Source of the DNA: WGOA01 sp964429745
Lineage (GTDB): Bacteria > Bacteroidota > Bacteroidia > Chitinophagales > BACL12
Direction: 5' to 3'
DNA length: 64,000 nucleotides
Assembly: GCA_964429745.1 (NCBI GenBank)
Contig: CAYSDI010000004.1
Span: 1-64,000, forward strand
A program made the translations under genes and the position numbers. The notes under the pieces were generated by a model. The model was not told the DNA's origin, did no database searches, and was given only the letters and a program-made list of their open reading frames with translations. Positions 52,239-60,166 of the stretch are shown here, piece after piece. Each line of letters starts with the position of its first letter. The first letter of the stretch is position 1.

Positions 52239-53165
52239 ATGGTTTCGAAAAACGCTACACACTCCGCCCTATTCCTGGTTGTTTGCCTGCTTTTTCCTGC
52301 TGCGCTATATGCCCAATGGGTGGAAGAGGTGGTTATTCCAGCCACGGAAGACGCTACAGTGAGCAGCCTGGATTCTTCGGCAAACTACGGCCAGAATCCC
52401 GACCTGATCGCGCTGGCCTGGTCGGCGAATGACCGGGACTTTGTACTGCGCAGCTTGATGCGATTTGAACTGCCGGAATTGGCCGACGGCGAAATCCTGC
52501 TCGGCGCAACGCTGTCGATGTTTGCCACTACGGGAAGCACTAACCCGGGCCACCTGGGCTTTAATGACGCGCTGATTACCCGCATCAACGGCTCCTGGAT
52601 ACCAAACGAAGTGACCTGGCAGAACCAGCCCGCCGTGGTTACGGATCACGCGGTTTTCTTGCCCCGCAGCGACGCTCCAGACCAGGATTTTATCAACCTG
52701 GAGGTCACAGGGTTGGTGCAGGACATGCTGAGCGAAACCGGCACCGAGCCACAGGGGCTGAGGATACAACTCCAGAGCGAATCGGTGTTTCGCAGCATAA
52801 ACTTTGCGTCGAGTGACCACCCGGATGCCTCGAGGCACCCGATTCTTACGCTGCAGATCCAGCGCGTGGGAAGTACCGGATTCGGCAGCGTGGCTAAACC
52901 CGCTGATTTACAGGCGGCTTTTGGCCCCAATCCCTTACAGGACCAACTTTCATTGACCGTCCAGCTCAAAACAGCCCAAGCCGCAAACTTAGAGGTTTAC
53001 GATGCCAGCGGTCGATTGGTGGAGCAGCTTGACTTGGGCAAGTTGCCCTCGGGCGAAACAGCGTTGTTGCTTCCTGCAACTGCCTGGCCATCTGGCTCGC
53101 TCTTGTTTCGTGTCGTGCTGGACAACGGTACCGTTAGCGCGGTGCGGCCGTTGATGAAGCATTGA
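52239..53165 (+). CDS. DNRLRE-domain secreted protein with T9SS sorting domain
   Basis: A 308-residue protein. Signal peptide (LFLVVCLLFPAALYAQW), then a DNRLRE domain: VIPATEDATVSSLDSSANYG, LRSLMRFELPEL, a jelly-roll fold used in surface and carbohydrate-active proteins. The last ~85 residues (FGPNPLQDQLSLTVQLKTAQ and VYDASGRLVEQL) form a type A sorting domain with FGPNP in place of FPNP. It is exported and probably surface attached. No enzyme motif. Confidence 0.82.
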   Translation: MVSKNATHSALFLVVCLLFPAALYAQWVEEVVIPATEDATVSSLDSSANYGQNPDLIALAWSANDRDFVLRSLMRFELPELADGEILLGATLSMFATTGSTNPGHLGFNDALITRINGSWIPNEVTWQNQPAVVTDHAVFLPRSDAPDQDFINLEVTGLVQDMLSETGTEPQGLRIQLQSESVFRSINFASSDHPDASRHPILTLQIQRVGSTGFGSVAKPADLQAAFGPNPLQDQLSLTVQLKTAQAANLEVYDASGRLVEQLDLGKLPSGETALLLPATAWPSGSLLFRVVLDNGTVSAVRPLMKH

Positions 53166-53194
53166 TCCAACGGCAAGGTTGCTGGGTTAGCTGC

Positions 53195-54700
53195 TTATTC
53201 CTTGGGGCCAAATCGCTTCCAAAGCTTCACCAGCCTTTCATGCACATCTTCAGAAACCCGCAGCGGTAAAATGATGCCCAGAAAACACAGACTCACCAGT
53301 AAGGACCCGAGAGCTGCGTCTGCCCAAACATTGCCGGTGCCTCCGGTTAGGTACTTAAGCCCTTCGAGCACCCCCCAAGCCAACATTGCAGCGAACACGG
53401 CTCCCAGGATGTTGCGCGAAAAAGGGAACAGCCCAAAAGCCCGGTAAACGAACAACACCCGAAGGGTATTGGTTGAAAGGATGGTAATCAACGTAGCCAG
53501 TGCTGCCCCCTGGATGCCATAGCGCGGGATGAGCCAGATATTGGTTCCGATCGCTACCGCTGCCGTTAAGAGGTTGCCAACCGCCACGTATTGGTACTTG
53601 CTGGAGGTAGCCAGGATGGTTCCGTTAATGCCTGTTGCCATGTCGTAAATCCGGGCTATGCCCAAGGCAGCAAAGACGCTGATGGCAGGCGCAAAGGATT
53701 CCGGAATCAGGCTGAAGAGGGCTCCGGTGCTTGCGTACAGCACCAGGAACACCCAACTGCTCACCACAAAACTGTTGACCGCCACCTGGCGATACAACTT
53801 GTTCATGGCCGTCATGTTGTTGTTCTTCCAATGGTCAGCAACCAGCGGACTGGCAATCCGGATCAGCGAACGGCCGGGAGCCATAATCACCGAACTGAGG
53901 TAGCTGCCCGTCATGTAAATAGCCACCGCGCTCAGGCCAATTTGCTGGCCAATCATGATGGAGTCAATGCTGGTGTATAACCGTGCCGAGAAGTTCGAGA
54001 GCAGGGTAATGAACCCGAAACCCAGCATTTGTTTAAAAAGCGGCCCTTTGAAAAAGCCAGCAACAGGTTTAATGAGCCAATCGCCCGTTTGGACGATCCA
54101 CAACGCCAGCAAAACCGTTACCAGACAGTTGGCGGCAGTGAAGGCCAGGTAGAATTGATGGATGGTAATCCACCCAAACGCATAGCCCGTAATGCTGATG
54201 GTAATCAGCAGGCGCAGAACCACTTCCTGCAAAACCGCAGAGGCTACGGTCCGGTAATTGGACTTAGCATAGGCCTCTAACAACAGAAAGTTGAGTGAGA
54301 AAAGAATCAGCGGATAAAGCAGTGCGTAGTACTGCGTGAACAGCAGTGAGTTTTCCGCAAACCGGGCTTCGACAGCCCCGCGGAAAATCCAAAGAAACAG
54401 CGCCACGAAGCCGAAACCAGCTCCACCAATAGCCAGGAAGCCAAACAAGGCACCGCCGTGTTGCTCTTCCCTGTTGCGGAAGTAGGGGAAGTAGCGCAGC
54501 AGGGTGTTGATGCCTCCTAAGGCCCCAAATTGCGCAAAGACCGCGGTCACGGCCAACAGCAACTTAATCAAGCCTACCTGCTCTTCTTCGAGCAGGTTTC
54601 TGAGCAACAAGAACTCGTTGACAAAGCCAATGAGAATGCCTGCAAAGAGGATGGCAGTGTTGATGGCTCCTTGTCGGAATACAATACCCATAGACGGCAT
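53195..54700 (-). CDS. Oligosaccharide flippase (Wzx/MATE-like)
   Basis: A 501-residue protein with about 12-14 membrane helices. GINTLLRYFPYFRNREEQHG, NSLLFTQYYALLYPLILFS and a C-terminal LRVSEDVHERLVKLWKRFG are typical of the polysaccharide biosynthesis family that moves lipid-linked oligosaccharide repeats across the inner membrane. An alternative ATG 9 bp downstream exists. It is the last gene before the convergent DNRLRE gene; its context of deacetylases and glycosyltransferases supports a role in surface glycan export. Confidence 0.85.
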   Translation of the reverse strand: MPSMGIVFRQGAINTAILFAGILIGFVNEFLLLRNLLEEEQVGLIKLLLAVTAVFAQFGALGGINTLLRYFPYFRNREEQHGGALFGFLAIGGAGFGFVALFLWIFRGAVEARFAENSLLFTQYYALLYPLILFSLNFLLLEAYAKSNYRTVASAVLQEVVLRLLITISITGYAFGWITIHQFYLAFTAANCLVTVLLALWIVQTGDWLIKPVAGFFKGPLFKQMLGFGFITLLSNFSARLYTSIDSIMIGQQIGLSAVAIYMTGSYLSSVIMAPGRSLIRIASPLVADHWKNNNMTAMNKLYRQVAVNSFVVSSWVFLVLYASTGALFSLIPESFAPAISVFAALGIARIYDMATGINGTILATSSKYQYVAVGNLLTAAVAIGTNIWLIPRYGIQGAALATLITILSTNTLRVLFVYRAFGLFPFSRNILGAVFAAMLAWGVLEGLKYLTGGTGNVWADAALGSLLVSLCFLGIILPLRVSEDVHERLVKLWKRFGPKE

Positions 54701-54761
54701 GCCGAAGATAGGCCGCTGGAGTCAGACAGTCGGGATTTAGAGCCTGGAGCAGCGCCCAAAA

Positions 54762-54789
54762 CCGGGACAGGTTGCCCTGTCCCGGCTTT
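54762..54789. terminator. Intrinsic terminator between lipoprotein and flippase genes
   Basis: CCGGGACAGG (54762-54771) pairs perfectly with CCTGTCCCGG (54776-54785) around TTGC, with T-runs on both strands. It ends the minus-strand gene 54838-55704. Confidence 0.85.
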
Positions 54790-54837
54790 TTGGCTGTTGT
54801 ACCAGCCAACTCAAGGTTGGCAGGTAGTATAGAGGCT

Positions 54838-55704
54838 TCAACGGTCCGGCATAACACCCCCGCCTGCTGCGGTAGGGCTATAGGGTTCTGTTGAGCCAAC
54901 TTCGGGATGAAAGACATCAGCCAAAGTCCACGTTCCGCCCAGGAGTTGGTCAATCAGGTCAGAAAGCGAAGTGGCCAGGGCCTTCTTCCAATCAAAATTC
55001 ACCAGGAAGCCCATGGCGTCAGCCATGATCAACTGCTCCCAGTCAATGAAAACGTCAGTTTCCGGGTGGGGTGGCAGGTTGGGCGTTGGGTTCCAAGGCT
55101 GGTTGCTGTAATCCACGCCATCCAAGGTGGCTCCGGTGTGCAGCGCAAAGCTGTAGCGGAAAATACTGCTCACGCCCAGGGCATGCTCTGTGTCGGTACT
55201 GCGATCATCAGGGTCATAGTCCATCAGGGCAGCATCGGTTGCATTGAAGAGCACTGTAGCCGCTGCAAAATCAGGCGTTTCCATGGCTTGAATTTCTTCG
55301 GCCAAAAACTGCCAGGTATCCCGGGCCAATTCTCCTGCCCCGGCAGCTTCGGCCGAGTCCAGTTGCTGGTCAATCGGCAGGCCACTTAAGCGGGTGAACT
55401 CGCGGAAGGATTCCATGGCAGGGTAACCCGTGTATTCGCCCATGCTTAAGATCCACTGTTTGTAGGTGCCTCTGGTGTTGGTGTTCAGGACCATATCCCG
55501 AAAACCTTGATTGTGCAACTTGCCATAGCGATCGTAGGGATTGCTTCCGCCGCTGCTTCGCTGGTCAGGCGCCGGAACAGCGCCAGGGTCAACGGTGGCT
55601 TTGAGGTATTGATAAGGGTCGCTGAGGGTGCCGACGTCCTCCTTTTTGGCGCAACTTGCCAGCGTCAAAGCGAACGCCAGCATAAAAAAACCGTATCGGT
55701 ACAT
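54838..55704 (-). CDS. Lipoprotein of unknown function
   Basis: A 288-residue lipoprotein: lipobox LTLASC (Cys about residue 18) followed by AKKEDVG. Acidic, with helices such as DSAEAAGAGELARDTWQFLA and IDWEQLIMADAMGFLVNF, and an ASLSDLIDQLL-like amphipathic segment near the end. No domain recognised. It starts upstream of the flippase and is separated from it by a terminator, so it is an independent transcript. Probably outer-membrane anchored; function unknown. Confidence 0.65.
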   Translation of the reverse strand: MYRYGFFMLAFALTLASCAKKEDVGTLSDPYQYLKATVDPGAVPAPDQRSSGGSNPYDRYGKLHNQGFRDMVLNTNTRGTYKQWILSMGEYTGYPAMESFREFTRLSGLPIDQQLDSAEAAGAGELARDTWQFLAEEIQAMETPDFAAATVLFNATDAALMDYDPDDRSTDTEHALGVSSIFRYSFALHTGATLDGVDYSNQPWNPTPNLPPHPETDVFIDWEQLIMADAMGFLVNFDWKKALATSLSDLIDQLLGGTWTLADVFHPEVGSTEPYSPTAAGGGVMPDR

Positions 55705-55834
55705 GATGCTTGTGTTTAAATGTGAGGAATTAAAAATTCAGATAAAACTTCCGATGAAATTTCTGAGGGCAAGTTGCGCGGTTAAAAAGTCCGGTCCTGG
55801 AAATCCCCTCACGAGCTTGCGCAATGTGGACAAA

Positions 55835-55863
55835 TTGTCCTTGCTGCCTGGTGCTTACCTTTG
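55835..55863 (+). promoter_or_regulatory. Bacteroidota-type promoter for the PIG-L gene
   Basis: TTG (55835-55837) and TACCTTTG (55856-55863), 18 bp apart, match the TTG / TAnnTTTG pattern and lie 18 bp before the ATG at 55882. Confidence 0.6.
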
Positions 55864-55881
55864 AACTTTTCCAGACCAACT

Positions 55882-56523
55882 ATGATCCTCAGCTCCGACA
55901 TCAAGACTGCGCTGGTTCTTGCCCCCCATCCGGACGATGGAGAGTTTGGATGCGGTGCCACCCTAAGCCGCCTTCACGAAGAGGGCATTGCGGTTTGGTA
56001 TGCAGCCTTTTCGCCATGCATTGAATCGCTGCCGGCGGGCTCAGCGCCGGATCGGTTGTGGATAGAATTGAACAAGGCGCTCGGGCACCTGGGCATTTCG
56101 CCCGATAGAATACTCCGACACGATTTTGCCGTGCGCTACTTTCCCCGCGATCGGCAGGCCATTTTGGAAACCCTGACGCGCTTAAAAGCACAGCTCAAGC
56201 CCGATTTGGTGTTGATGCCCAACAGCATGGATTTGCACCAGGATCACCAGGTCATTTACCAGGAAGGGCTGCGCGCTTTTAAACACAGCCGTTTGCTGGG
56301 CTACGAATTGCCGTGGAACAACCTGGTTTTTCGCTCGGATTTCCACATGCGCGTAACCGAAGCGCAATTAGATGCAAAAGTGCAGGCGGTTCGGGAGTAT
56401 GAAAGTCAGCGAAACCGCATCTACAGCGACCGCGATTTTCTCATCGGCCTGGCGCGGGTGCGCGGGGTGCAGGTCGGCGCCGATTTTGCGGAGGCTTTTG
56501 AGACGATTCGGTGGATTGGATAG
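55882..56523 (+). CDS. PIG-L family N-deacetylase
   Basis: About 213 residues from ATG 55882; the frame is open from a TTG at 55861. LVLAPHPDDGEFGCGA is the zinc-binding AHPDD motif of LmbE/PIG-L enzymes, and DLHQDHQVIYQEG carries the third zinc ligand (HxDH type). The rest has the expected alpha/beta lactate-dehydrogenase-like fold. These enzymes deacetylate N-acetyl sugars on lipids or small thiols; beside a flippase and glycosyltransferases it likely modifies a surface sugar. Its stop is followed within 20 bp by the scaffold gap. Confidence 0.88.
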   Translation: MILSSDIKTALVLAPHPDDGEFGCGATLSRLHEEGIAVWYAAFSPCIESLPAGSAPDRLWIELNKALGHLGISPDRILRHDFAVRYFPRDRQAILETLTRLKAQLKPDLVLMPNSMDLHQDHQVIYQEGLRAFKHSRLLGYELPWNNLVFRSDFHMRVTEAQLDAKVQAVREYESQRNRIYSDRDFLIGLARVRGVQVGADFAEAFETIRWIG

Positions 56524-56539
56524 AGGGAGCTTCAGAAAC

Positions 56540-56790
56540 NNNNNNNNNNNNNNNNNNNNNNNNNNNNNNNNNNNNNNNNNNNNNNNNNNNNNNNNNNNNN
56601 NNNNNNNNNNNNNNNNNNNNNNNNNNNNNNNNNNNNNNNCCACGCATTGGTGGCTTTTAGCGATGCCCCTACTTTAACCCGCGCAGCCACGCATTGGTGG
56701 CTTTCAGCGATGCCCCTACTTTAGCCCGCGCAGCCACGCATCGGTGGCTTTTAGCGATGCCCCTACTTTAACCCGCGCAGCCACGCATCA
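56540..56790. repeat. 100-N gap (56540-56639) and 47-bp tandem array
   Basis: Three full 47-bp units and part of a fourth follow the gap. Each starts CCACGCATTGGTGGCTTTTA (with a few substitutions) and ends in CCCGCGCAG. The innermost partial unit is the end of the gene at 56763-57947, so the last eight codons (DAWLRGLK) and the stop are part of the repeated unit. The array spreads downstream of that gene. Confidence 0.92.
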
Positions 56791-57947
56791 GCGGCTGAAT
56801 CTTCCGGCGCCAGGACGGCATCCTGCACCGCCCATTCCATATCATAACTTATATTATCCATAAGTTTATTTATGGGGTCGAAGATGATAAACGAAGTGCG
56901 GTTAGAATCAATGGACACAATGGCAGAGCCGGCGTGCAGGCTGTTCTGGATCCACTCCCATTCGCCCAGCGCCGGATCTTTGCCGGGCAGGTCCTGAAAT
57001 GCGTAGCGCGTTTCGAGTCCGGGGCGCAACCAGACCACTTGGCCGGATGCTGTGCTGGTGACCAGCAAACCATCGCCAAAACTGCGGCCTCCGTGTGGAT
57101 TGCGCAGACCGGAAAGCAGGGACTTGGACGAGCCGTCGCGGGCGATGCGCATCACACTTCCCTGGTGAAAAAAAGTAGCCAGCCAGTCACCCGGATTAGC
57201 GTGATCATAGGTAACACTATTGATAAAGGCTGCGCGTCGAGCGGTGGGAATGGCTTCGAGTGGCGGGTCCGGCACCAGCATGACGGTCCGGCCTTCGGCG
57301 CGCAGCGCTGCTGCCTCTTGCGGGTGACGCGTCAGGATGACCGCGCTGCCCGTTGCGGGATCCAGGCCTTGGTTGAAGCCATGTTCCCAGGCCAGCCACG
57401 AAGCTGTTTGCTCCGCTCCCAGCACGTCGAACTCGGCGATGTAATCAAAGCCGGACGATGACACCAGCAGCACTCCCGGTTGCTGTGGGTGAAACTGCAC
57501 CGTGTGCAAATACGAGAACCAGGGGTGGCGCAAAGTGCCGTGTTGCTCGCCGATGCGCCAATGCACTTCGTTCTCTGCGGCAATGGCCAGCGAAAGACCA
57601 GTTTTTGGCGATCCGGAAATGCCTATTTTTTCCTCAAATGGCTCTGCATCAATCCCGCGTGGCTCAGTGAGCCTGCAGAGCACTTCTGCGCGTTCCAGCC
57701 GGCCTTCGCGAAGCCGCACACGGACAATTCCCCCGGGCGAAGGCTCCCTGCGCTCCACGCTGCCCGCCACGCCTGCCCCGAGTCCGCGGCTGGCCAGGTA
57801 ACGCCGCCGGATGGCTTGCAGATCAAAGCTCTTGACGGTCAGCAGCAAATCTAACGTACCATAGAAATTACTATCCTTTTTGTAGGTCGAAAGGGCTTCG
57901 CTGCGCCGCTGCAACGGCTCGTCAGGAGTAAAGGACTTCGGGTTCAC
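56763..57947 (-). CDS. Putative beta-propeller protein in a glycan operon
   Basis: A 394-residue protein starting at GTG 57947, overlapping the GT4 stop by 4 bp. Repeated four-strand blades are suggested by HTVQFHPQQPGVLLVSSSGF, DYIAEFDVLG, NSVTYDHANPGDWLATF and GLLVTSTASGQVVW, a pattern like arylsulfotransferase or SMP-30-type propellers, but no catalytic signature is certain. There is no signal peptide. REPSPGGIVRV contains a variant of the dispersed GGGCGAAGG motif. It is the last gene after MT and GT4; the role is unknown. Confidence 0.6.
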   Translation of the reverse strand: MNPKSFTPDEPLQRRSEALSTYKKDSNFYGTLDLLLTVKSFDLQAIRRRYLASRGLGAGVAGSVERREPSPGGIVRVRLREGRLERAEVLCRLTEPRGIDAEPFEEKIGISGSPKTGLSLAIAAENEVHWRIGEQHGTLRHPWFSYLHTVQFHPQQPGVLLVSSSGFDYIAEFDVLGAEQTASWLAWEHGFNQGLDPATGSAVILTRHPQEAAALRAEGRTVMLVPDPPLEAIPTARRAAFINSVTYDHANPGDWLATFFHQGSVMRIARDGSSKSLLSGLRNPHGGRSFGDGLLVTSTASGQVVWLRPGLETRYAFQDLPGKDPALGEWEWIQNSLHAGSAIVSIDSNRTSFIIFDPINKLMDNISYDMEWAVQDAVLAPEDSAADAWLRGLK

Positions 57948-59284
57948 GCGCGGGTATTCAGGGCATCCAGAATCGCCGCCAGCTTGCCGGTCAATGAACG
58001 GCGGCTAAAGCGAAGGTAATCTCCGCCGGGTTCGCGGAGGGGCATTTTTCCGCCTGCCAGCCAATCAGCGTAGCCGCGGCGAAGCTGATGTACAATGCCC
58101 TCTTTATCCGGGTAAGCCAGCATCTTGCCGCGCCCGGCCTGGCGTAAGACGCCTGCGGCATCGCCGTCCTGCGGCCCGATAGCCAGCATGCGCGTGTTAG
58201 AGGCCAGGTACTCAAAAATCTTTCCGGTAATAATGCGGCGATTGTTCGCGGCATCGGGGATCACAAACAGCAGCATTCCCGCCTGGGCCATGCGGCGCGT
58301 GGCTTCCTGATGCGCAACGAACTTCTCGTGTTCCAGGTAGCTTTCCAACCCGGCATCACAAACCGCTTTCGCCACACCCGGATCCAGGCTACCCGTAAAA
58401 TGCAGCCGGAAATGGCGGGCAAAACCGGGGTCGCTGCGCACGCATTCCGACACGGCCTGCCAAAGCGCGGGAACCTGCTGGTTGGGCTTCATGTTGCCGA
58501 CATGCGTGAGCCGGAAAAACGCTGCGGGTTGCGCTGCTCCATCGTACATGTCCTGCTCGTCAAAGCCGTTGTACAACACGCTCAGCGCCTTACTGCGTTC
58601 GCGAAACTCTTCAGCCATGCCTTCGCTAACCACCACCACATGGTCGGCTTCGGCCAGCACCTGGTCTTCCATGCGCTGGTCGATACGTTTGGTTCGGGCA
58701 CTGCGGGGGAAAAAAGCATTGTAGTACACCGTCGTCCAGGGGTCGCGGAAGTCGGCAATCCAGGGCAGCCCGGTTTTGCGCTTCAGCGCCAGGCCGGCCA
58801 AATGCGTAGAATGCGGCGGTCCCGTGGTGATGAAACCGTGAATCTTTTCGCCCGGATCAGCGCCTGGACGCGCAGCGCGCGCAATCTCATCCAGCGCGGC
58901 TTTCACAGCATAAGGTTTCCAACCCACGCGCGCATCCGGGATAAAAAAGTTGGCACGCACCCATTTGGCCAGGCGTTGAATCGGGCTGCGCGAATCCTTG
59001 AAACCGACCATGGCCACGGGTACTTCCTTGCCCTTTTTTCCGGTAAGCCGGTTGTACAGGGCGAAGGGCTCCCGGGTGCCCGTGCGAATGACGCGCAGGC
59101 CTTCGGGGATGTCGTTCAACAGGCTTTCGTCCCGGTAGGGATAGGCGCCGTCAGCGGGGGTGATGATGACGGGTTCCCAGCCGTAATCGCGCAGGTAGCG
59201 TGCAAACTTCAGAAAGCGCTGCACGCCGGGTCCACCGGCCGGTGGCCAGTAGTAGGTCAGCAGCAGGACGCGGCGGTTGCTCAT
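57944..59284 (-). CDS. Glycosyltransferase family 4
   Basis: About 446 residues from ATG 59284 (MSNRRVLLLTYYWPPAGGPG); the frame upstream overlaps the methyltransferase and is not used. GT-B fold: PPAGGPGVQRFLKFARYLRD, FITTGPPHSTHLAGLALK, WIADFRDPW, HVGNMKPNQ and the nucleotide-sugar site GKIFEYLASNTRMLAIG. It transfers a sugar from a nucleotide donor to a growing glycan in the cytoplasm. ATGA overlap with the methyltransferase and GTGA overlap with the next gene indicate a coupled operon. Confidence 0.9.
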   Translation of the reverse strand: MSNRRVLLLTYYWPPAGGPGVQRFLKFARYLRDYGWEPVIITPADGAYPYRDESLLNDIPEGLRVIRTGTREPFALYNRLTGKKGKEVPVAMVGFKDSRSPIQRLAKWVRANFFIPDARVGWKPYAVKAALDEIARAARPGADPGEKIHGFITTGPPHSTHLAGLALKRKTGLPWIADFRDPWTTVYYNAFFPRSARTKRIDQRMEDQVLAEADHVVVVSEGMAEEFRERSKALSVLYNGFDEQDMYDGAAQPAAFFRLTHVGNMKPNQQVPALWQAVSECVRSDPGFARHFRLHFTGSLDPGVAKAVCDAGLESYLEHEKFVAHQEATRRMAQAGMLLFVIPDAANNRRIITGKIFEYLASNTRMLAIGPQDGDAAGVLRQAGRGKMLAYPDKEGIVHQLRRGYADWLAGGKMPLREPGGDYLRFSRRSLTGKLAAILDALNTRA

Positions 59285-60093
59285 CGCCAGGCTTTCACGA
59301 TCAGGCCGGTGCCGGTGGGGTGCTGTCCATTGACATCCATCCTGTTGAGCAGGTAGGCAATTGGGTACACCACCAAATAATACAGGGGAAGGACCACAAA
59401 AAACAAGCGGGAGTAGTTCAACAATACCATAGGGTATTTCATGGAAAGGCGCCACGAGAGCGAACCGGGTTTGCCGTAATTGTACGACGCTTCGACCCGC
59501 TCAAAACCGGCACTGCGCAGCTTGTCTTGAATTTCCTGAATGTTGTAGCCGTCGCGAACGTGCTCGCCGATGAACGAGGCTTCTTCGCCCACGCCCACAT
59601 CACTGCCGCCCTGATCTGACGGTGTAGAAATGAGCACCATCCCGCCGGGTTTAAGCGAACGGTGGTAATTGCGGAACACCTGCACGTCTTCGAGCACGTG
59701 TTCCATGACGTCCACGCATAGAATGAAATCGTAGGTGGCATCGCGGTGGTAGACGACCAAATCCTGCACTTCAAAATGCACGCGGTCCGCGCGTCCGATA
59801 AGTTGGAAAAAGGCATTGCAATCGGCTACCTGTTCTTCTTTTACATCAATGGCCGTGATGGTCCACGTGCGATTCATGCCGCTAAGAAAGTAACTGTACT
59901 GCCCGAACCCCGCACCGGCGTCGAGGATGTTCGCGGGCCCATTCCCCCGCGCTGCCGACCACTGCCGTATAGCCTTGTGCACGTGCCAGGTGCGCAACAA
60001 CAGCAGGTCCAGCAAGCGGTAGAACAACTTGCGCAGCAGCGGGTGCCGGTTAAATACTTCGCCCAGTGAGCGTTTTATGGGATCGTATTCCAT
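59281..60093 (-). CDS. Class I SAM-dependent methyltransferase
   Basis: A 270-residue enzyme. Motif I ILDAGAGFGQYSYFLSG, acidic residue in ITAIDVKEEQ, then FILCVDVMEHVLEDVQVFRN and LKPGGMVLISTPS, as in Methyltransf_11/23 families. A C-terminal hydrophobic pair (FFVVLPLYYLVVYPIAYLL) suggests membrane association. Operon position with a GT4 suggests methylation of a sugar or lipid-linked intermediate; the substrate is unknown. Confidence 0.85.
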   Translation of the reverse strand: MEYDPIKRSLGEVFNRHPLLRKLFYRLLDLLLLRTWHVHKAIRQWSAARGNGPANILDAGAGFGQYSYFLSGMNRTWTITAIDVKEEQVADCNAFFQLIGRADRVHFEVQDLVVYHRDATYDFILCVDVMEHVLEDVQVFRNYHRSLKPGGMVLISTPSDQGGSDVGVGEEASFIGEHVRDGYNIQEIQDKLRSAGFERVEASYNYGKPGSLSWRLSMKYPMVLLNYSRLFFVVLPLYYLVVYPIAYLLNRMDVNGQHPTGTGLIVKAWR

Positions 60094-60105
60094 GAGGCAG
60101 TTTGA

Positions 60106-60166
60106 GTCAAACAGCTAGGGTCAAGCAGCTAGGGTCAAACATCTACGGTCAAAGGGCTGGAATCAG
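60106..60166. repeat. Degenerate 14-bp tandem array at the YfhO-like stop codon
   Basis: On the minus strand units of the form GCTGCTTGACCCTA occur about five times. The first, GGCTGCCTGATTCC, contains the TGA stop of the gene ending at 60163. The array lies between that gene and the methyltransferase and is more diverged than the others. Confidence 0.65.
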
